From NCBI GenBank assembly GCA_014651175.1, contig BMWJ01000009.1, forward strand, positions 62,001 to 126,000: a stretch of 64,000 nt of DNA. Direction: 5' to 3'. The notes beneath the pieces were generated by a model. It saw nothing but the letters and a program-made list of their open reading frames with translations. It was not told where the DNA came from and ran no database searches. Made by a program: the position numbers and the translations under genes. Source of the stretch: Streptomyces clavifer (GTDB lineage: Bacteria > Actinomycetota > Actinomycetes > Streptomycetales > Streptomycetaceae). The first letter of the stretch is position 1, and every line of letters starts with the position of its first letter. Shown piece by piece: positions 31,469-42,542 of the stretch.

Positions 31469-34400
31469 TCAGGCCTTCCGCGTGCGGGTGGCCTTCTTCG
31501 CGACGGCCTTCTCGGCTGCCGCCTTCTTCGTGGTCCTGGCCGTGGCCGAGGCGCGCGCCGGGGCGGTCTTCGCGGCGACCGCCTTCTTCGCGGGCGCCCT
31601 GCGGGCCGGCTTACGGGTCGCGGGGATCCCCGCGGCCTCACTGATCCGGTCCGCCCCCAGCACCGTCTGGAGGAACTTCCCGGTGTGGCTGGCCGGCTCC
31701 GAGGCGACCTGCTCCGGGGAGCCCTCGGCGATGACCAGGCCGCCGCCCTTGCCCCCTTCGGGGCCCATGTCGATGACCCAGTCGGCGGTCTTGACGACAT
31801 CGAGGTTGTGCTCGATGACGATCACCGTGTTGCCCTTGTCGACCAGCCCCGAGAGCACGCTGATGAGCTTGCTGATGTCCTCGAAGTGCAGACCGGTGGT
31901 CGGCTCGTCCAGCACGTAGACCGTGCGCCCGGTGGAGCGCTTCTGCAGCTCGCTCGCCAGCTTCACGCGCTGTGCCTCACCGCCGGACAGCGTCGGCGCG
32001 GACTGACCGAGCCTGACGTATCCGAGGCCCACCTCGTTGAGCGTGCGCAGGTGGCGGGCGATCGTCGGGACGGCCTCGAAGAACTCCAGCCCCTCCTCGA
32101 TCGGCATGTCCAGGACCTCGGCGATGGACTTGCCCTTGTAGTGGACCTCCAGGGTCTCCCGGTTGTACCGCGCGCCGTGGCAGACCTCGCACGGGACGTA
32201 CACGTCCGGCAGGAAGTTCATCTCGATCTTGATCGTGCCGTCGCCGGAGCAGTTCTCGCAGCGTCCGCCCTTGACGTTGAAGGAGAAGCGGCCCGGCAGG
32301 TAGCCGCGCACCTTCGCCTCCATGGTCTCGGCGAACAGCCTGCGGACGTGGTCGAAGACTCCGGTGTACGTGGCCGGGTTGGACCGGGGTGTGCGTCCGA
32401 TCGGCGACTGGTCGACGTGGACGACCTTGTCGACCAGATCGTCCCCGTCGACCCGGGTGTGGCGCCCGGGCACGGACTTGGCGCCGTTGAGCTCGCGCGC
32501 GAGGTGGGTGTAGAGGATGTCGTTGACCAGGGTCGACTTCCCCGAACCGGAGACACCGGTGACCGCCGTGAGCACGCCCAGCGGGAAGGAGACGTCGATG
32601 TCCTGGAGGTTGTTCTCGCGGGCACCGTGCACCGTGAGCAGGCGCTTCGGGTCCACGGGGCGCCGGATGTCGGGCATCGCGATCGCCCGCTTGCCGGAGA
32701 GGTACTGACCGGTGATCGACTCCTTGTTGGCCAGGAGCTCGTCGAGGGAGCCGGAGTGGACGACCTTGCCGCCGTGCTCACCGGCGCCCGGGCCGATGTC
32801 GACGACCCAGTCGGCGACCTTGATGGTGTCCTCGTCGTGCTCGACGACGATCAGCGTGTTGCCCATGTCCCGGAGCCGGACCAGGGTCTCGATCAGCCGG
32901 TGGTTGTCGCGCTGGTGCAGGCCGATGGACGGCTCGTCCAGCACGTACAGCACGCCGACGAGGCCGGAGCCGATCTGGGTGGCGAGCCTGATGCGCTGGG
33001 CCTCGCCGCCGGACAGGGTGCCCGCGGCGCGGTTCAGCGAGAGGCAGTCGAGGCCCACGTCGACGAGGAACTTCAGCCGCTCGTTGACCTCCTTGAGCAC
33101 CCGCTCCGCGATCTTCTTGTCCCGGGCGTTCAGCTTGAGACGGCCGAGGAATTCGGCGCACTCGCTGATCGACATCGCGGCGACCTCGGCGATGGACTTC
33201 TCCATCACCGTCACCGCGAGGACGATCGGCTTGAGCCGGGTGCCCTCACAGGTCGGGCACGGCACCTCGCGCATGTAGCCCTCGAAGCGCTCCCTGCTGG
33301 AGTCGCTCTCGGCCTCGGAGTGGCGCCTCTTGACGAACTGCACCGCGCCCTCGAAGGAGGGGGTGGTGTAGGCGCGCTCGCGCCCGTACCTGTTGCGGTA
33401 GCGCACCTCGGTCTGGATCTTGTGGCCGTGGAGCAGCGCCTTCTTGGCGCGCTGCGGCAGTCCGGCCCAGGGGATGTCCGTACGGAATCCGAGGGCGTCG
33501 GCGAGCGCGCCGATCTGGCGTCCGAAGTACTCCTTGGTGTGGCCGTGCGACCAGGGGTGGATCGCGCCCTCGTCGAGGGACTTGTCCTCGTCCGGGACGA
33601 TCAGCTCCGGGTCGACCTCCATCCGCGTACCGATGCCCGTGCAGTCGGGGCAGGCGCCGAAGGGGGAGTTGAAGGAGAAGGAGCGGGGCTCCATCTCCTC
33701 GAAGGAGAGGTCGTCGTACGCACAGTAGAGGTGCTCGGAGTACATCCGCTCACGCTCGGGGTCGTCCTCGTCCAGGTCGACGAAGTCGAGCACGACCATG
33801 CCGCCGGAGAGGCCCAGCGCGGTCTCGACCGAGTCGGTGAGCCGGCGCTTGGCACTGTCCTTCACCGTGAGGCGGTCGATGACCACCTCGATGGTGTGCT
33901 TCTCCTGCTTCTTCAGCTTGGGCGGCTCGGACAGCTGGATCGTCTCGCCGTCGACCCGGGCCCTGCTGTAGCCCTTGGTCTGGAGATCGGCGAAGAGGTC
34001 GACGAACTCGCCCTTGCGCTCGCGCACGAGCGGGGAGAGCACCTGGAAGCGGCTGCCCTCGGGCAGGCCGAGCACCTTGTCGACGATGGCCTGCGGGGAC
34101 TGGCGGGAGATGGGCCTGCCGCACTCGGGGCAGTGCGGCTTGCCGATCCTGGCGAAGAGCAGCCGGAGGTAGTCGTAGACCTCGGTGATGGTGCCGACCG
34201 TCGAGCGCGGGTTGCGCGAGGTCGATTTCTGGTCGATGGAGACAGCGGGCGACAGGCCTTCGATGAAGTCGACGTCCGGCTTGTCCATCTGGCCGAGGAA
34301 CTGCCGGGCGTACGAGGAGAGCGACTCCACGTAGCGCCGCTGGCCCTCGGCGAAGATCGTGTCGAACGCGAGGGAGGACTTGCCCGACCCCGAGAGCCCG

Positions 34401-34492
34401 GTGAAGACGATGAGGGAGTCACGGGGGAGGTCGAGCGAGACGTTCTTCAGGTTGTGCTCGCGCGCGCCACGGACGATGAGACGGTCGGCCAC
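31469..34492 (-). CDS. uvrA: UvrA, excinuclease ABC subunit A
   Basis: A 1007-residue damage-recognition ATPase of nucleotide excision repair. The first Walker A is GLSGSGKS at residues 32-39; the second is [10 protein letters not shown]. Zinc-binding segments are [16 protein letters not shown] and CENCSGDG with CEVCHG, and both ABC signatures ([18 protein letters not shown]) are present. The GTG at 34492 is used; AGAAAGG lies 11 nt upstream. The last 48 residues are an Arg/Lys/Ala tail ([19 protein letters not shown]) absent from E. coli UvrA, which may add DNA affinity. No clear SOS box was found upstream. Confidence 0.97.
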   Translation of the reverse strand: MADRLIVRGAREHNLKNVSLDLPRDSLIVFTGLSGSGKSSLAFDTIFAEGQRRYVESLSSYARQFLGQMDKPDVDFIEGLSPAVSIDQKSTSRNPRSTVGTITEVYDYLRLLFARIGKPHCPECGRPISRQSPQAIVDKVLGLPEGSRFQVLSPLVRERKGEFVDLFADLQTKGYSRARVDGETIQLSEPPKLKKQEKHTIEVVIDRLTVKDSAKRRLTDSVETALGLSGGMVVLDFVDLDEDDPERERMYSEHLYCAYDDLSFEEMEPRSFSFNSPFGACPDCTGIGTRMEVDPELIVPDEDKSLDEGAIHPWSHGHTKEYFGRQIGALADALGFRTDIPWAGLPQRAKKALLHGHKIQTEVRYRNRYGRERAYTTPSFEGAVQFVKRRHSEAESDSSRERFEGYMREVPCPTCEGTRLKPIVLAVTVMEKSIAEVAAMSISECAEFLGRLKLNARDKKIAERVLKEVNERLKFLVDVGLDCLSLNRAAGTLSGGEAQRIRLATQIGSGLVGVLYVLDEPSIGLHQRDNHRLIETLVRLRDMGNTLIVVEHDEDTIKVADWVVDIGPGAGEHGGKVVHSGSLDELLANKESITGQYLSGKRAIAMPDIRRPVDPKRLLTVHGARENNLQDIDVSFPLGVLTAVTGVSGSGKSTLVNDILYTHLARELNGAKSVPGRHTRVDGDDLVDKVVHVDQSPIGRTPRSNPATYTGVFDHVRRLFAETMEAKVRGYLPGRFSFNVKGGRCENCSGDGTIKIEMNFLPDVYVPCEVCHGARYNRETLEVHYKGKSIAEVLDMPIEEGLEFFEAVPTIARHLRTLNEVGLGYVRLGQSAPTLSGGEAQRVKLASELQKRSTGRTVYVLDEPTTGLHFEDISKLISVLSGLVDKGNTVIVIEHNLDVVKTADWVIDMGPEGGKGGGLVIAEGSPEQVASEPASHTGKFLQTVLGADRISEAAGIPATRKPARRAPAKKAVAAKTAPARASATARTTKKAAAEKAVAKKATRTRKA

Positions 34493-34631
34493 GCCGGTCC
34501 GCACCTTTCTGGAGAGAAGTGGGGGAACTGAGCCCCTGACCCAGGGTATGGGCGGTGCCACAGCGATGTACGAAGCTTTCAACTCCGAGCGTATAGCACG
34601 CGCATTCGATTTATGGTCGGCTGCCAAGGGC

Positions 34632-34661
34632 TTCACCCGATCGAGTGGACAGGGCTACGCT
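34632..34661 (+). promoter_or_regulatory. Promoter of a leaderless isomerase-family transcript
   Basis: TTCACC (34632-34637) and TACGCT (34656-34661) are 18 bp apart, and the -10 ends 6 nt before the ATG at 34668. No ribosome binding site is present, so the mRNA should begin at the start codon. Confidence 0.6.
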
Positions 34662-34667
34662 CGGCTC

Positions 34668-35357
34668 ATGATTGATCATGCGCACGACCTGGAAGCCGTA
34701 CGTGAAGCGACCGGTCGACTGCTCCGAGCGACGGGCGAACTGGACGACGCCTCGCTCGCCGAGCCGTCGCGTCTGCCGGGCTGGAGCCGCGGCCATGTTC
34801 TCGCCCACCTGTCACGTAACGCCGACGCCCTCGAAAATGTTCTCCGGGGACGCCCGATGTACGCGAGCAGCGAAACCCGGGACGCCGACATCGCGCGCGA
34901 CGCCCCCCGGCCGCTCGCCGAGCAGCTCGCCGACCTGCGCAGCAGCGCGGCAGCCTTCCTGGCGGCGGCCACCGTGCCCGCAGACTGGTCCCGCACCGTC
35001 ACGCTGCGCAACGGCGTCACGGACTCGGCCTCCCAGCTCCCGTTCCGCCGCTGGGCCGAGGTCGAGCTGCACCACGTCGATCTGGGGGTGGGCTACGAGC
35101 TGGAGGACCTCCCCGAGGAGTTCGTGATCCGGGAGAACGACTTCCTGGCCGAGCGGTTCGCCGGGCACCCCGGCGTGGTGCCCACGACGGCGGTGACCGG
35201 GGACGGCCGGCTCTGGACCACGGGCGGCGGCGCCGACGGCGGATCGGTCGTCGTCCGGGGCACGGCGCGGGACATCCTCGGCTGGCTCTGCGGACGCCGT
35301 GACGGCTCCGGACTGACGGCGGAAGGCGGCCCCCTGCCCGAACTGCCCCCGCTATAG
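34668..35357 (+). CDS. Mycothiol-dependent maleylpyruvate isomerase family protein
   Basis: A 229-residue protein of the DinB-like, mycothiol-dependent isomerase family. It opens with a four-helix region (LLRATGELDDASL, PGWSRGHVLAHLSRNADAL), where the histidine in HVLAHLSRNAD and that in VELHHVDLG are the expected metal ligands. A C-terminal domain (TGDGRLWTTGGG, DILGWLCGR) is also family-like. Members isomerise maleylpyruvate or transfer mycothiol, but many have unknown substrates. Divergent from uvrA; the following metallo-hydrolase starts 10 nt later and may share the transcript. Confidence 0.88.
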   Translation: MIDHAHDLEAVREATGRLLRATGELDDASLAEPSRLPGWSRGHVLAHLSRNADALENVLRGRPMYASSETRDADIARDAPRPLAEQLADLRSSAAAFLAAATVPADWSRTVTLRNGVTDSASQLPFRRWAEVELHHVDLGVGYELEDLPEEFVIRENDFLAERFAGHPGVVPTTAVTGDGRLWTTGGGADGGSVVVRGTARDILGWLCGRRDGSGLTAEGGPLPELPPL

Positions 35358-35367
35358 GCTGAGGCGC

Positions 35368-36021
35368 ATGACGTACAGCGGAACGGTGAAGGTCGGCGGA
35401 CCCGCGGATGTGCACGAGCTGACGGACCTGATGATCTCCAAGGTCGCTGTCGGCCCGATGAGCAACAACGCCTATCTGCTGCGGTGCCGGGCCACCGGTG
35501 AGCAGCTCCTGATCGACGCGGCCGACGAGGCCGGGATCCTGCTGCGGCTGATCGGGGCGGACGGCATCGTGTCCGTCGTCACCACGCACCGGCACGGCGA
35601 CCACTGGCAGGCGCTCGGCGAGGTGGTGGCCGCGACCGGCGCGCGCACCTACGCCGGGGCGTACGACGCGGAGGGCATCCCGGTCCCGACGGACGTACGC
35701 GTCGAGGACGGCGACACGGTCCGGGTGGGCCGGGTCCGCCTGACCGCCCGCCATCTGACCGGGCACACCCCGGGGTCCATCGCGCTGGTCTACGACGACC
35801 CGCACGGGGCACCACACCTGTTCACCGGGGACTGCCTCTTCCCCGGAGGCCCCGGGCGGACCCTGGGTCCCACGGATTTCACGTCGCTGATGGACGGCCT
35901 CGAGGAGAAGATCTTCGGGACGCTCCCGGACGAGACATGGGTCTACCCGGGCCACGGGAACGACACCACCCTCGGTGACGAGCGCCCGCACCTCGCGGAG
36001 TGGCGGGCGAGGGGCTGGTAG
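35368..36021 (+). CDS. MBL-fold metallo-hydrolase (glyoxalase II-like)
   Basis: A 217-residue metallo-beta-lactamase fold protein. The metal-binding motif is THRHGDHW, with further ligands in HLTGHTPGS, FTGDCLFPGGPG and VYPGHGNDT. This arrangement fits glyoxalase II or thiol-ester hydrolases. Next to a mycothiol-type enzyme, a role in cleaving mycothiol conjugates is reasonable but unproven. TAGGCT at 35355-35360 ends 7 nt before its ATG and overlaps the stop of the upstream gene, so it may also be read from its own leaderless start. Confidence 0.9.
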   Translation: MTYSGTVKVGGPADVHELTDLMISKVAVGPMSNNAYLLRCRATGEQLLIDAADEAGILLRLIGADGIVSVVTTHRHGDHWQALGEVVAATGARTYAGAYDAEGIPVPTDVRVEDGDTVRVGRVRLTARHLTGHTPGSIALVYDDPHGAPHLFTGDCLFPGGPGRTLGPTDFTSLMDGLEEKIFGTLPDETWVYPGHGNDTTLGDERPHLAEWRARGW

Positions 36022-36164
36022 ACGCCGGAGCCCGGTCGCGTCGGGCGGAGGCACCGGCCGGGCACCGGGTGCGGAGCCGCGCTCCGGGTCTCCCGTCACC
36101 GGCGGCGAGACCCTCACCCGGGCACCTGCCGGGAGCACGTCCGGATACCTTCCGGCAGCACGAA

Positions 36165-36210
36165 GGACGGCGGCGGCCGGGACCCTGGAGGGTCCCGGCC
36201 GCCGCCGTCC
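36165..36210. terminator. Bidirectional hairpin between the metallo-hydrolase and terC
   Basis: Perfect 22-nt arms (36165-36186 and 36189-36210) meet at a 2-nt apex, which in practice opens to a 4-nt loop. The two flanking genes converge on it. Confidence 0.85.
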
Positions 36211-36252
36211 GTGCGCTCTACCTCCGGGCTGTCGCCCTCGGGCCGCTGCCGG

Positions 36253-37263
36253 CTACTTCTCCGCGCCGACGTTCTCGTTGTCGTCGTCGGCCGCCTTCGC
36301 CGGCTCGGCGGCCGCGGCCGCCTCCTGCTTCTTGTTGGCGATCAGGCTGGTGATCGTGGTGATCACCAGGACGCCGCAGATGACGGAGAGCGAGAACGGG
36401 ATGGAGATCTCGGGCACGTGCACGCCGGACTCGTGCAGTGCGTGGAGCACCAGCTTCACACCGATGAATCCGAGGATCACCGAGAGGCCGTAACTGAGGT
36501 GGACCAGCTTCTTCAGCAGACCGCCGATGAGGAAGTACAGCTGCCGCAGGCCCATCAGGGCGAACGCGTTGGCGGTGAAGACGATGTACGGGTCCTGGGT
36601 CAGGCCGAAGATCGCGGGGATGGAGTCCAGCGCGAACAGCACATCGGTGGTGCCGATGGCGAGCATGACCACCATGAGCGGGGTCAGGACGCGCTTGCCG
36701 TTGTTCCGGATGAAGAGCTTCGTCCCGTGGTACCTGTCGGCGACACCGAAGCGGTGCTCGATCGACTTCAGGAGACGGTTCTCCTCGAACTCGTCCTCCT
36801 CCTCGCCTGCCCGCGCCTCCTGGATGAGCTTCCAGGCGGTGTAGATCAGGAACGCGCCGAAGATGTAGAAGACCCACGAGAAGTTGGCGATGACCGCGGC
36901 ACCCGCGGCGATGAAGATCGCTCGCAGCACCAGGGCGATCAGTACACCGATCAGCAGCACCCGCTGCTGGAGGTGGGAGGGCACCGAGAACTTCGCCATG
37001 ATCAGGACGAAGACGAAGAGGTTGTCCACGCTGAGTGACTTCTCGGTGATGAAGCCGGCGAAGAATTCGCCCGAGGCCTGGCTCTCGCCGAAGACCAGCA
37101 GTCCGAGCCCGAAGAGCACGGCCAGCGTGATCCAGACGATGGTCCAGATCCCGGCTTCCTTGGTCGACACGTCATGGGGCTTGCGCCCGATGAAGAAGTC
37201 GACGGAGATGAGGGCGACGAGACCAAAGATGGTCAGCGTCCAAAGAGTCCATGAAACGTCCAC
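36253..37263 (-). CDS. terC: TerC family integral membrane protein, riboswitch-preceded
   Basis: A 336-residue TerC family protein with about nine hydrophobic spans. Family marks are the acidic residues within membrane segments SVDNLFVFVLIM and TTDVLFALDSIPAIFG. Members behave as manganese or other metal exporters, and the tellurium-resistance name is historical. The C-terminus ends in an Ala/Glu/Asp tail. The GTG at 37263 follows GGAGG by 4 nt. The 5' leader contains a yybP-ykoY-like structure whose alternative pairing hides this ribosome binding site, so metal-controlled translation is likely. Confidence 0.95.
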   Translation of the reverse strand: MDVSWTLWTLTIFGLVALISVDFFIGRKPHDVSTKEAGIWTIVWITLAVLFGLGLLVFGESQASGEFFAGFITEKSLSVDNLFVFVLIMAKFSVPSHLQQRVLLIGVLIALVLRAIFIAAGAAVIANFSWVFYIFGAFLIYTAWKLIQEARAGEEEDEFEENRLLKSIEHRFGVADRYHGTKLFIRNNGKRVLTPLMVVMLAIGTTDVLFALDSIPAIFGLTQDPYIVFTANAFALMGLRQLYFLIGGLLKKLVHLSYGLSVILGFIGVKLVLHALHESGVHVPEISIPFSLSVICGVLVITTITSLIANKKQEAAAAAEPAKAADDDNENVGAEK

Positions 37264-37265
37264 TG

Positions 37266-37422
37266 CGCCTCCGGCAGTTCGCTACGGCTATAGATCAGCG
37301 TCGTCGCTGCCGGAGGTCTCTTCCACCCAGAGCGCGCGGGATGCGCGCCGGGCCGGCGCCCCGGGACCGGTCACAGTCCGTACTGACGGGAACGCCGCGA
37401 TCGGGAGTACTCCCCTCCGCAC
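37266..37422 (-). promoter_or_regulatory. Manganese-type (yybP-ykoY-like) riboswitch leader of terC
   Basis: Reading the minus strand, the leader has GCGGAGGGGAGTA at the 5' side (37420 downward) and GAGACCTCCGGCAG at the 3' side (about 37321-37307), so CGGAGG pairs with CCTCCG to close a multi-stem aptamer. GGGGAGUA and GAGACC match the conserved ends I recall for yybP-ykoY. The 3' strand CCTCCGGCAG (37316-37307) is also perfectly complementary to CTGCCGGAGG (37277-37268), which contains the Shine-Dalgarno. The two pairings exclude each other: ligand-bound aptamer frees the ribosome site, unbound RNA hides it. Confidence 0.75.
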
Positions 37423-37449
37423 AAAGAACAGTACAGGAAACACCAAGAA

Positions 37450-37479
37450 TAGGTAAAGCCGCAGGCAAAGGATGACCAA
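37450..37479 (-). promoter_or_regulatory. Candidate promoter for the terC leader
   Basis: On the minus strand TTGGTC (37479-37474) and TACCTA (37455-37450) are 18 bp apart. Transcription would start about 20-25 nt before the aptamer. Confidence 0.5.
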
Positions 37480-37512
37480 AACCCCAGGTCACAGCCTTAT
37501 CGGAGGCTTTTC

Positions 37513-39483
37513 TCAGCGGTAGCCCGCGCGGCGCGCCGCGGCGACCAGGGCGAGGACCTGCTGCAGGACGCGGCTCCCCTGCGGCGCCCTCAGCGGCTCG
37601 TACGTCCAGGCGTGGCCCACCCACGGGTCCGCGAGGTGATCGTCGGCCACGGGGGTGATCCGCAGCAGGGACCGCCACAGCGGGTCGAGCACCGGGCCAT
37701 AGGCACGGGCGTCCTCACGGTCGGCGATCATCAGCAGGTGGACACCCACGGCGGGGCCCTCGTCGGCGAGGTAGCGCAACTGGGTGACGGCCCGGTCGTC
37801 GAAGCCGTGCGGGAAGTCGTTGACGATCAGCAGCTGCTCCCCGGTGTCCAGGTCCGGGGGGAGCGAGTCGGCCGCACCGGCCCTGACCGCCATCTGCACG
37901 AGGTCGACGCGCCGGGTGAGGTGGGCGAGGACCGAGGCCACTCCCCCGGCTCCGGCGGCGGGCGGCACGGCGAGCACCCCGGAACCGACCAGCGGGGCGA
38001 GCCCGCCGGCGGCGGAGCCGGCGGGATCGATGACGTGGACCGAGAACTCGTCCGCCGGGTAGACGGCGAGCAGCCGGGCGGCCATGGCCACCGCGGTCTC
38101 CACGGCCGCCGCGCGCAACTGGTCGCCGTCCGTCGAGGCGGCGGCGTCGGAGGCCGTACGGCCGCTGTCGATCCAGATCCCGCGCTCCAGGGGAAGCCGC
38201 ACCAGCAGCGGGATGCGCAGGTCGGCGCGCTCAGGAAGATGGAGGTCGCCGATGCGCAGCGCCATGGGAATCTCCATCGGCACGCGGTAGCCGTGCCAGA
38301 CGGGGTTGTCCCAGCCCGCGTACGCGGCGGGGAGGGCGGGCTCCACCACGGCGGACTCGGCGGCGAGCTGTGCCAGATCGCGGTCGAGGGCCTCCCGGGC
38401 CCGGGTGGTGAGTTCGTCCCGCCTGGCCCTGGCTTCCTCCCGGGCCCGGTCGCCCGTGCCGCCTATCCGGCTGCGCGGGTCGGAGAGGGTCCGCTCCAGC
38501 TCCTGGTCCATCCGGGACTCGGCGAAGTCGACGGCGCTGCGGTAGGCGGCGACGGCGCGGGCGAGGTCCTCGAACATGCCCCAGATCTGGTTGTAGAGGC
38601 GCTCGTCCATGGACCAGCCGGTCGCGTCACCGGCGACGGGCTGCGCGGGCTGTCCCGGAGCGGTGGGCGGCGCAGCCGGAGGGGGCGGGGGCGGGGCGGA
38701 CGTCTGGCGGCGCGGGTGCGCGTAGTTGATGGGGCCGCCCGCCGTGGTGTCCGCGGCCGGTGCCGGGGACGGCTCTGCGAGCGGCTCGGAGCCCGGGGCC
38801 GGGGCGGGGTGCCGGTCGCCGGTCACGGGGCCGGCGTCCGGCGGCCCGCTGCCCGCCGACGGCGCGGGCCGGGCGGGGTGGCGAACGCGTTCGCCGTCCG
38901 GCGTGCGGGGCGGGGGTGCCACGGAACGGGCGAGCCCGGAGGCCACGGCCCCCTGTATCGACGCGGCCAGCTCGGCGGCGGCTGTCACACCCTGGTCCGC
39001 GAGCATCTCGGCGAGTCCGGCGGCGTACCCCTGGCCGACCGCGCGCACCTTCCAGACGCCCTGGCGGCGGTAGAGCTCCAGGGCCGTGACGGCTGACTCG
39101 GCGTCCAGGCCGGTGAGGGTGAAGGTCGCGATCTCGGTGCCGTCGAGCCCGGTGACGGCGACGAACGGCGCCGCGACCGCGCCGAAGCTGACGGGCCGGC
39201 CGCTCCCCGGCGGGAGGGCCAGGAACACGGTGACGCGGTGCACCGCGTCGGACAGGGCGTCGAGGTCCACAGCGAGCCTGTGGTCGGCCGCGGCCTGCCG
39301 GGAGACCTCCAGCCCGGGAAGCTGAGGTGATCCGGGGTGGGCGACCCATTCCGCGCCGTGGACCGTGCCCCGCTCGTCCCCGAGGGTGGCCCCGGCCACG
39401 ACGGGGGATGCCGCCGAGACCCTGATCTCCAGACGGGTCTGGGGCAAGGTGTGGTTCTGCCCCCGGACCAGCTCGGCCGTCAT
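37513..39483 (-). CDS. TerD-domain multidomain protein
   Basis: A 656-residue protein in four parts. Residues 1-165 are a TerD-type calcium-binding domain (VHRVTVFLALPPGSGRPVSF, FTLTGLDAESAVTALELYRR). Residues about 190-300 are a Pro/Ala/Gly-rich linker. A charged, probably coiled region covers 305-385. The C-terminal 230 residues (IGDLHLPERADLRIPLLVRLPLERG, QLLIVNDFPHG) recall FtsK-like or vWA-associated modules, without a Walker A that I can see. The ATG at 39483 begins MTAELVRGQNH. Ter-domain proteins are linked to metal and stress responses. It lies near terC and a second TerD gene, but its own role is unknown. Confidence 0.82.
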   Translation of the reverse strand: MTAELVRGQNHTLPQTRLEIRVSAASPVVAGATLGDERGTVHGAEWVAHPGSPQLPGLEVSRQAAADHRLAVDLDALSDAVHRVTVFLALPPGSGRPVSFGAVAAPFVAVTGLDGTEIATFTLTGLDAESAVTALELYRRQGVWKVRAVGQGYAAGLAEMLADQGVTAAAELAASIQGAVASGLARSVAPPPRTPDGERVRHPARPAPSAGSGPPDAGPVTGDRHPAPAPGSEPLAEPSPAPAADTTAGGPINYAHPRRQTSAPPPPPPAAPPTAPGQPAQPVAGDATGWSMDERLYNQIWGMFEDLARAVAAYRSAVDFAESRMDQELERTLSDPRSRIGGTGDRAREEARARRDELTTRAREALDRDLAQLAAESAVVEPALPAAYAGWDNPVWHGYRVPMEIPMALRIGDLHLPERADLRIPLLVRLPLERGIWIDSGRTASDAAASTDGDQLRAAAVETAVAMAARLLAVYPADEFSVHVIDPAGSAAGGLAPLVGSGVLAVPPAAGAGGVASVLAHLTRRVDLVQMAVRAGAADSLPPDLDTGEQLLIVNDFPHGFDDRAVTQLRYLADEGPAVGVHLLMIADREDARAYGPVLDPLWRSLLRITPVADDHLADPWVGHAWTYEPLRAPQGSRVLQQVLALVAAARRAGYR

Positions 39484-39526
39484 TGCCCTGTCCCCTCGAC
39501 GTTCGGTGTGGTGCCCTGCCATGGGC

Positions 39527-39560
39527 GCAGCTCCCGGCGGCGGGTGCCTCCGGGAGCTGC
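39527..39560 (-). terminator. Hairpin between the two TerD genes
   Basis: GCAGCTCCCGG (39527-39537) pairs perfectly with CCGGGAGCTGC (39550-39560) over a 12-nt loop. It lies about 110 nt past the short TerD stop and just upstream of the long TerD start. Confidence 0.6.
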
Positions 39561-39667
39561 TCGTGCGGATGTGAACCAGGGTCCGGCCGTGCCCCGGCCT
39601 GCCCCGGAGTCCTCGTCCGGGTCACGCCGGAACCGCGTGCCGGGCACGCGGGGCCGGCCTGAGGGCC

Positions 39668-40246
39668 CTAGAGGTGCGGCAGGATCGACGGCATCAGATC
39701 CTGGAAGGTCCGGCCGTTGGCCGGGTTGCCGAGGGCGGTCATCTGCCAGCCACTGCCCGCGCGGTGCACCTTCGCCATGATCTGCGCCGTGTACTGTCCG
39801 CCGCCGTCGAGCGTGTAGCGGGCGAGCTCCTGGCCGTTGGTCTCGTCGACGATGCGGCAGAAGGCGTTCTGGACCTCCTGGAACGTCTGCCCGGTGAAGG
39901 AGTTCACCGTGAAGACGATCTGGTCGATGTGGACCGGGACGCGCTGCAGGTCGACCAGGATCGCCTCGTCGTCGCCGCCCGAGCCGGCGCCGCCGACCAG
40001 GTTGTCACCGGTGTGCTTGACCGAGCCGTCGTCGCTGACGAGGTGGCGGAAGAACACGACGTCCACGGGCTGCTTGTCGGCGAAGAGCACCGCCGAGGCG
40101 TCCAGGTCGATCTCCCGCGTGCGCGAGCCGAACAGTCCGCGCCGCGGAGCCGCCTGCCAGCCAAGCCCCATCCGTACCGAGGTCAGGGTCCCCCCGTCGC
40201 TCTTCTGCAGGCTGATGGCCTGACCCTTGGTCATATTGACCGTCAC
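39668..40246 (-). CDS. terD: TerD family protein
   Basis: A 192-residue TerD/CABP-type protein, the single-domain form. MTKGQAISLQKSDGG near the N-terminus and VKHTGDNLVGGAGSGGDDEAILVDL (acidic calcium-site loop), then TLDGGGQYTAQIMAKVHR, are strongly characteristic. The GTG at 40246 (MTVNMTKGQ) is used, though an ATG four codons later is also possible. Streptomyces carry several copies, implicated in tellurite tolerance and development. It lies upstream of the long TerD gene on the same strand, with a hairpin between. Confidence 0.93.
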   Translation of the reverse strand: MTVNMTKGQAISLQKSDGGTLTSVRMGLGWQAAPRRGLFGSRTREIDLDASAVLFADKQPVDVVFFRHLVSDDGSVKHTGDNLVGGAGSGGDDEAILVDLQRVPVHIDQIVFTVNSFTGQTFQEVQNAFCRIVDETNGQELARYTLDGGGQYTAQIMAKVHRAGSGWQMTALGNPANGRTFQDLMPSILPHL

Positions 40247-40382
40247 GCGCTGTCCCCTCTCCGCATTTTTGCCCCGCAACCGTCCGTGTGCGGTTTCCCC
40301 GAACCCTACGCAGTCCCGTGAGGGCGGATGGAGGGCCGGGTCGTTTTTGTGTCGTTCTTGCAACACACCCGGTGCGCGGGGG

Positions 40383-42503
<2,121 letters not shown>

Positions 42504-42542
42504 GCAACCACCGTACGGCGCGCCACTGACAACAGCGCCGTG

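Noticed and set aside
34493-34667. SOS (LexA) box upstream of uvrA
   Set aside because: No TCGAAC-N4-GTTCGA like sequence was found in the gap; only isolated TTCGA-type words.
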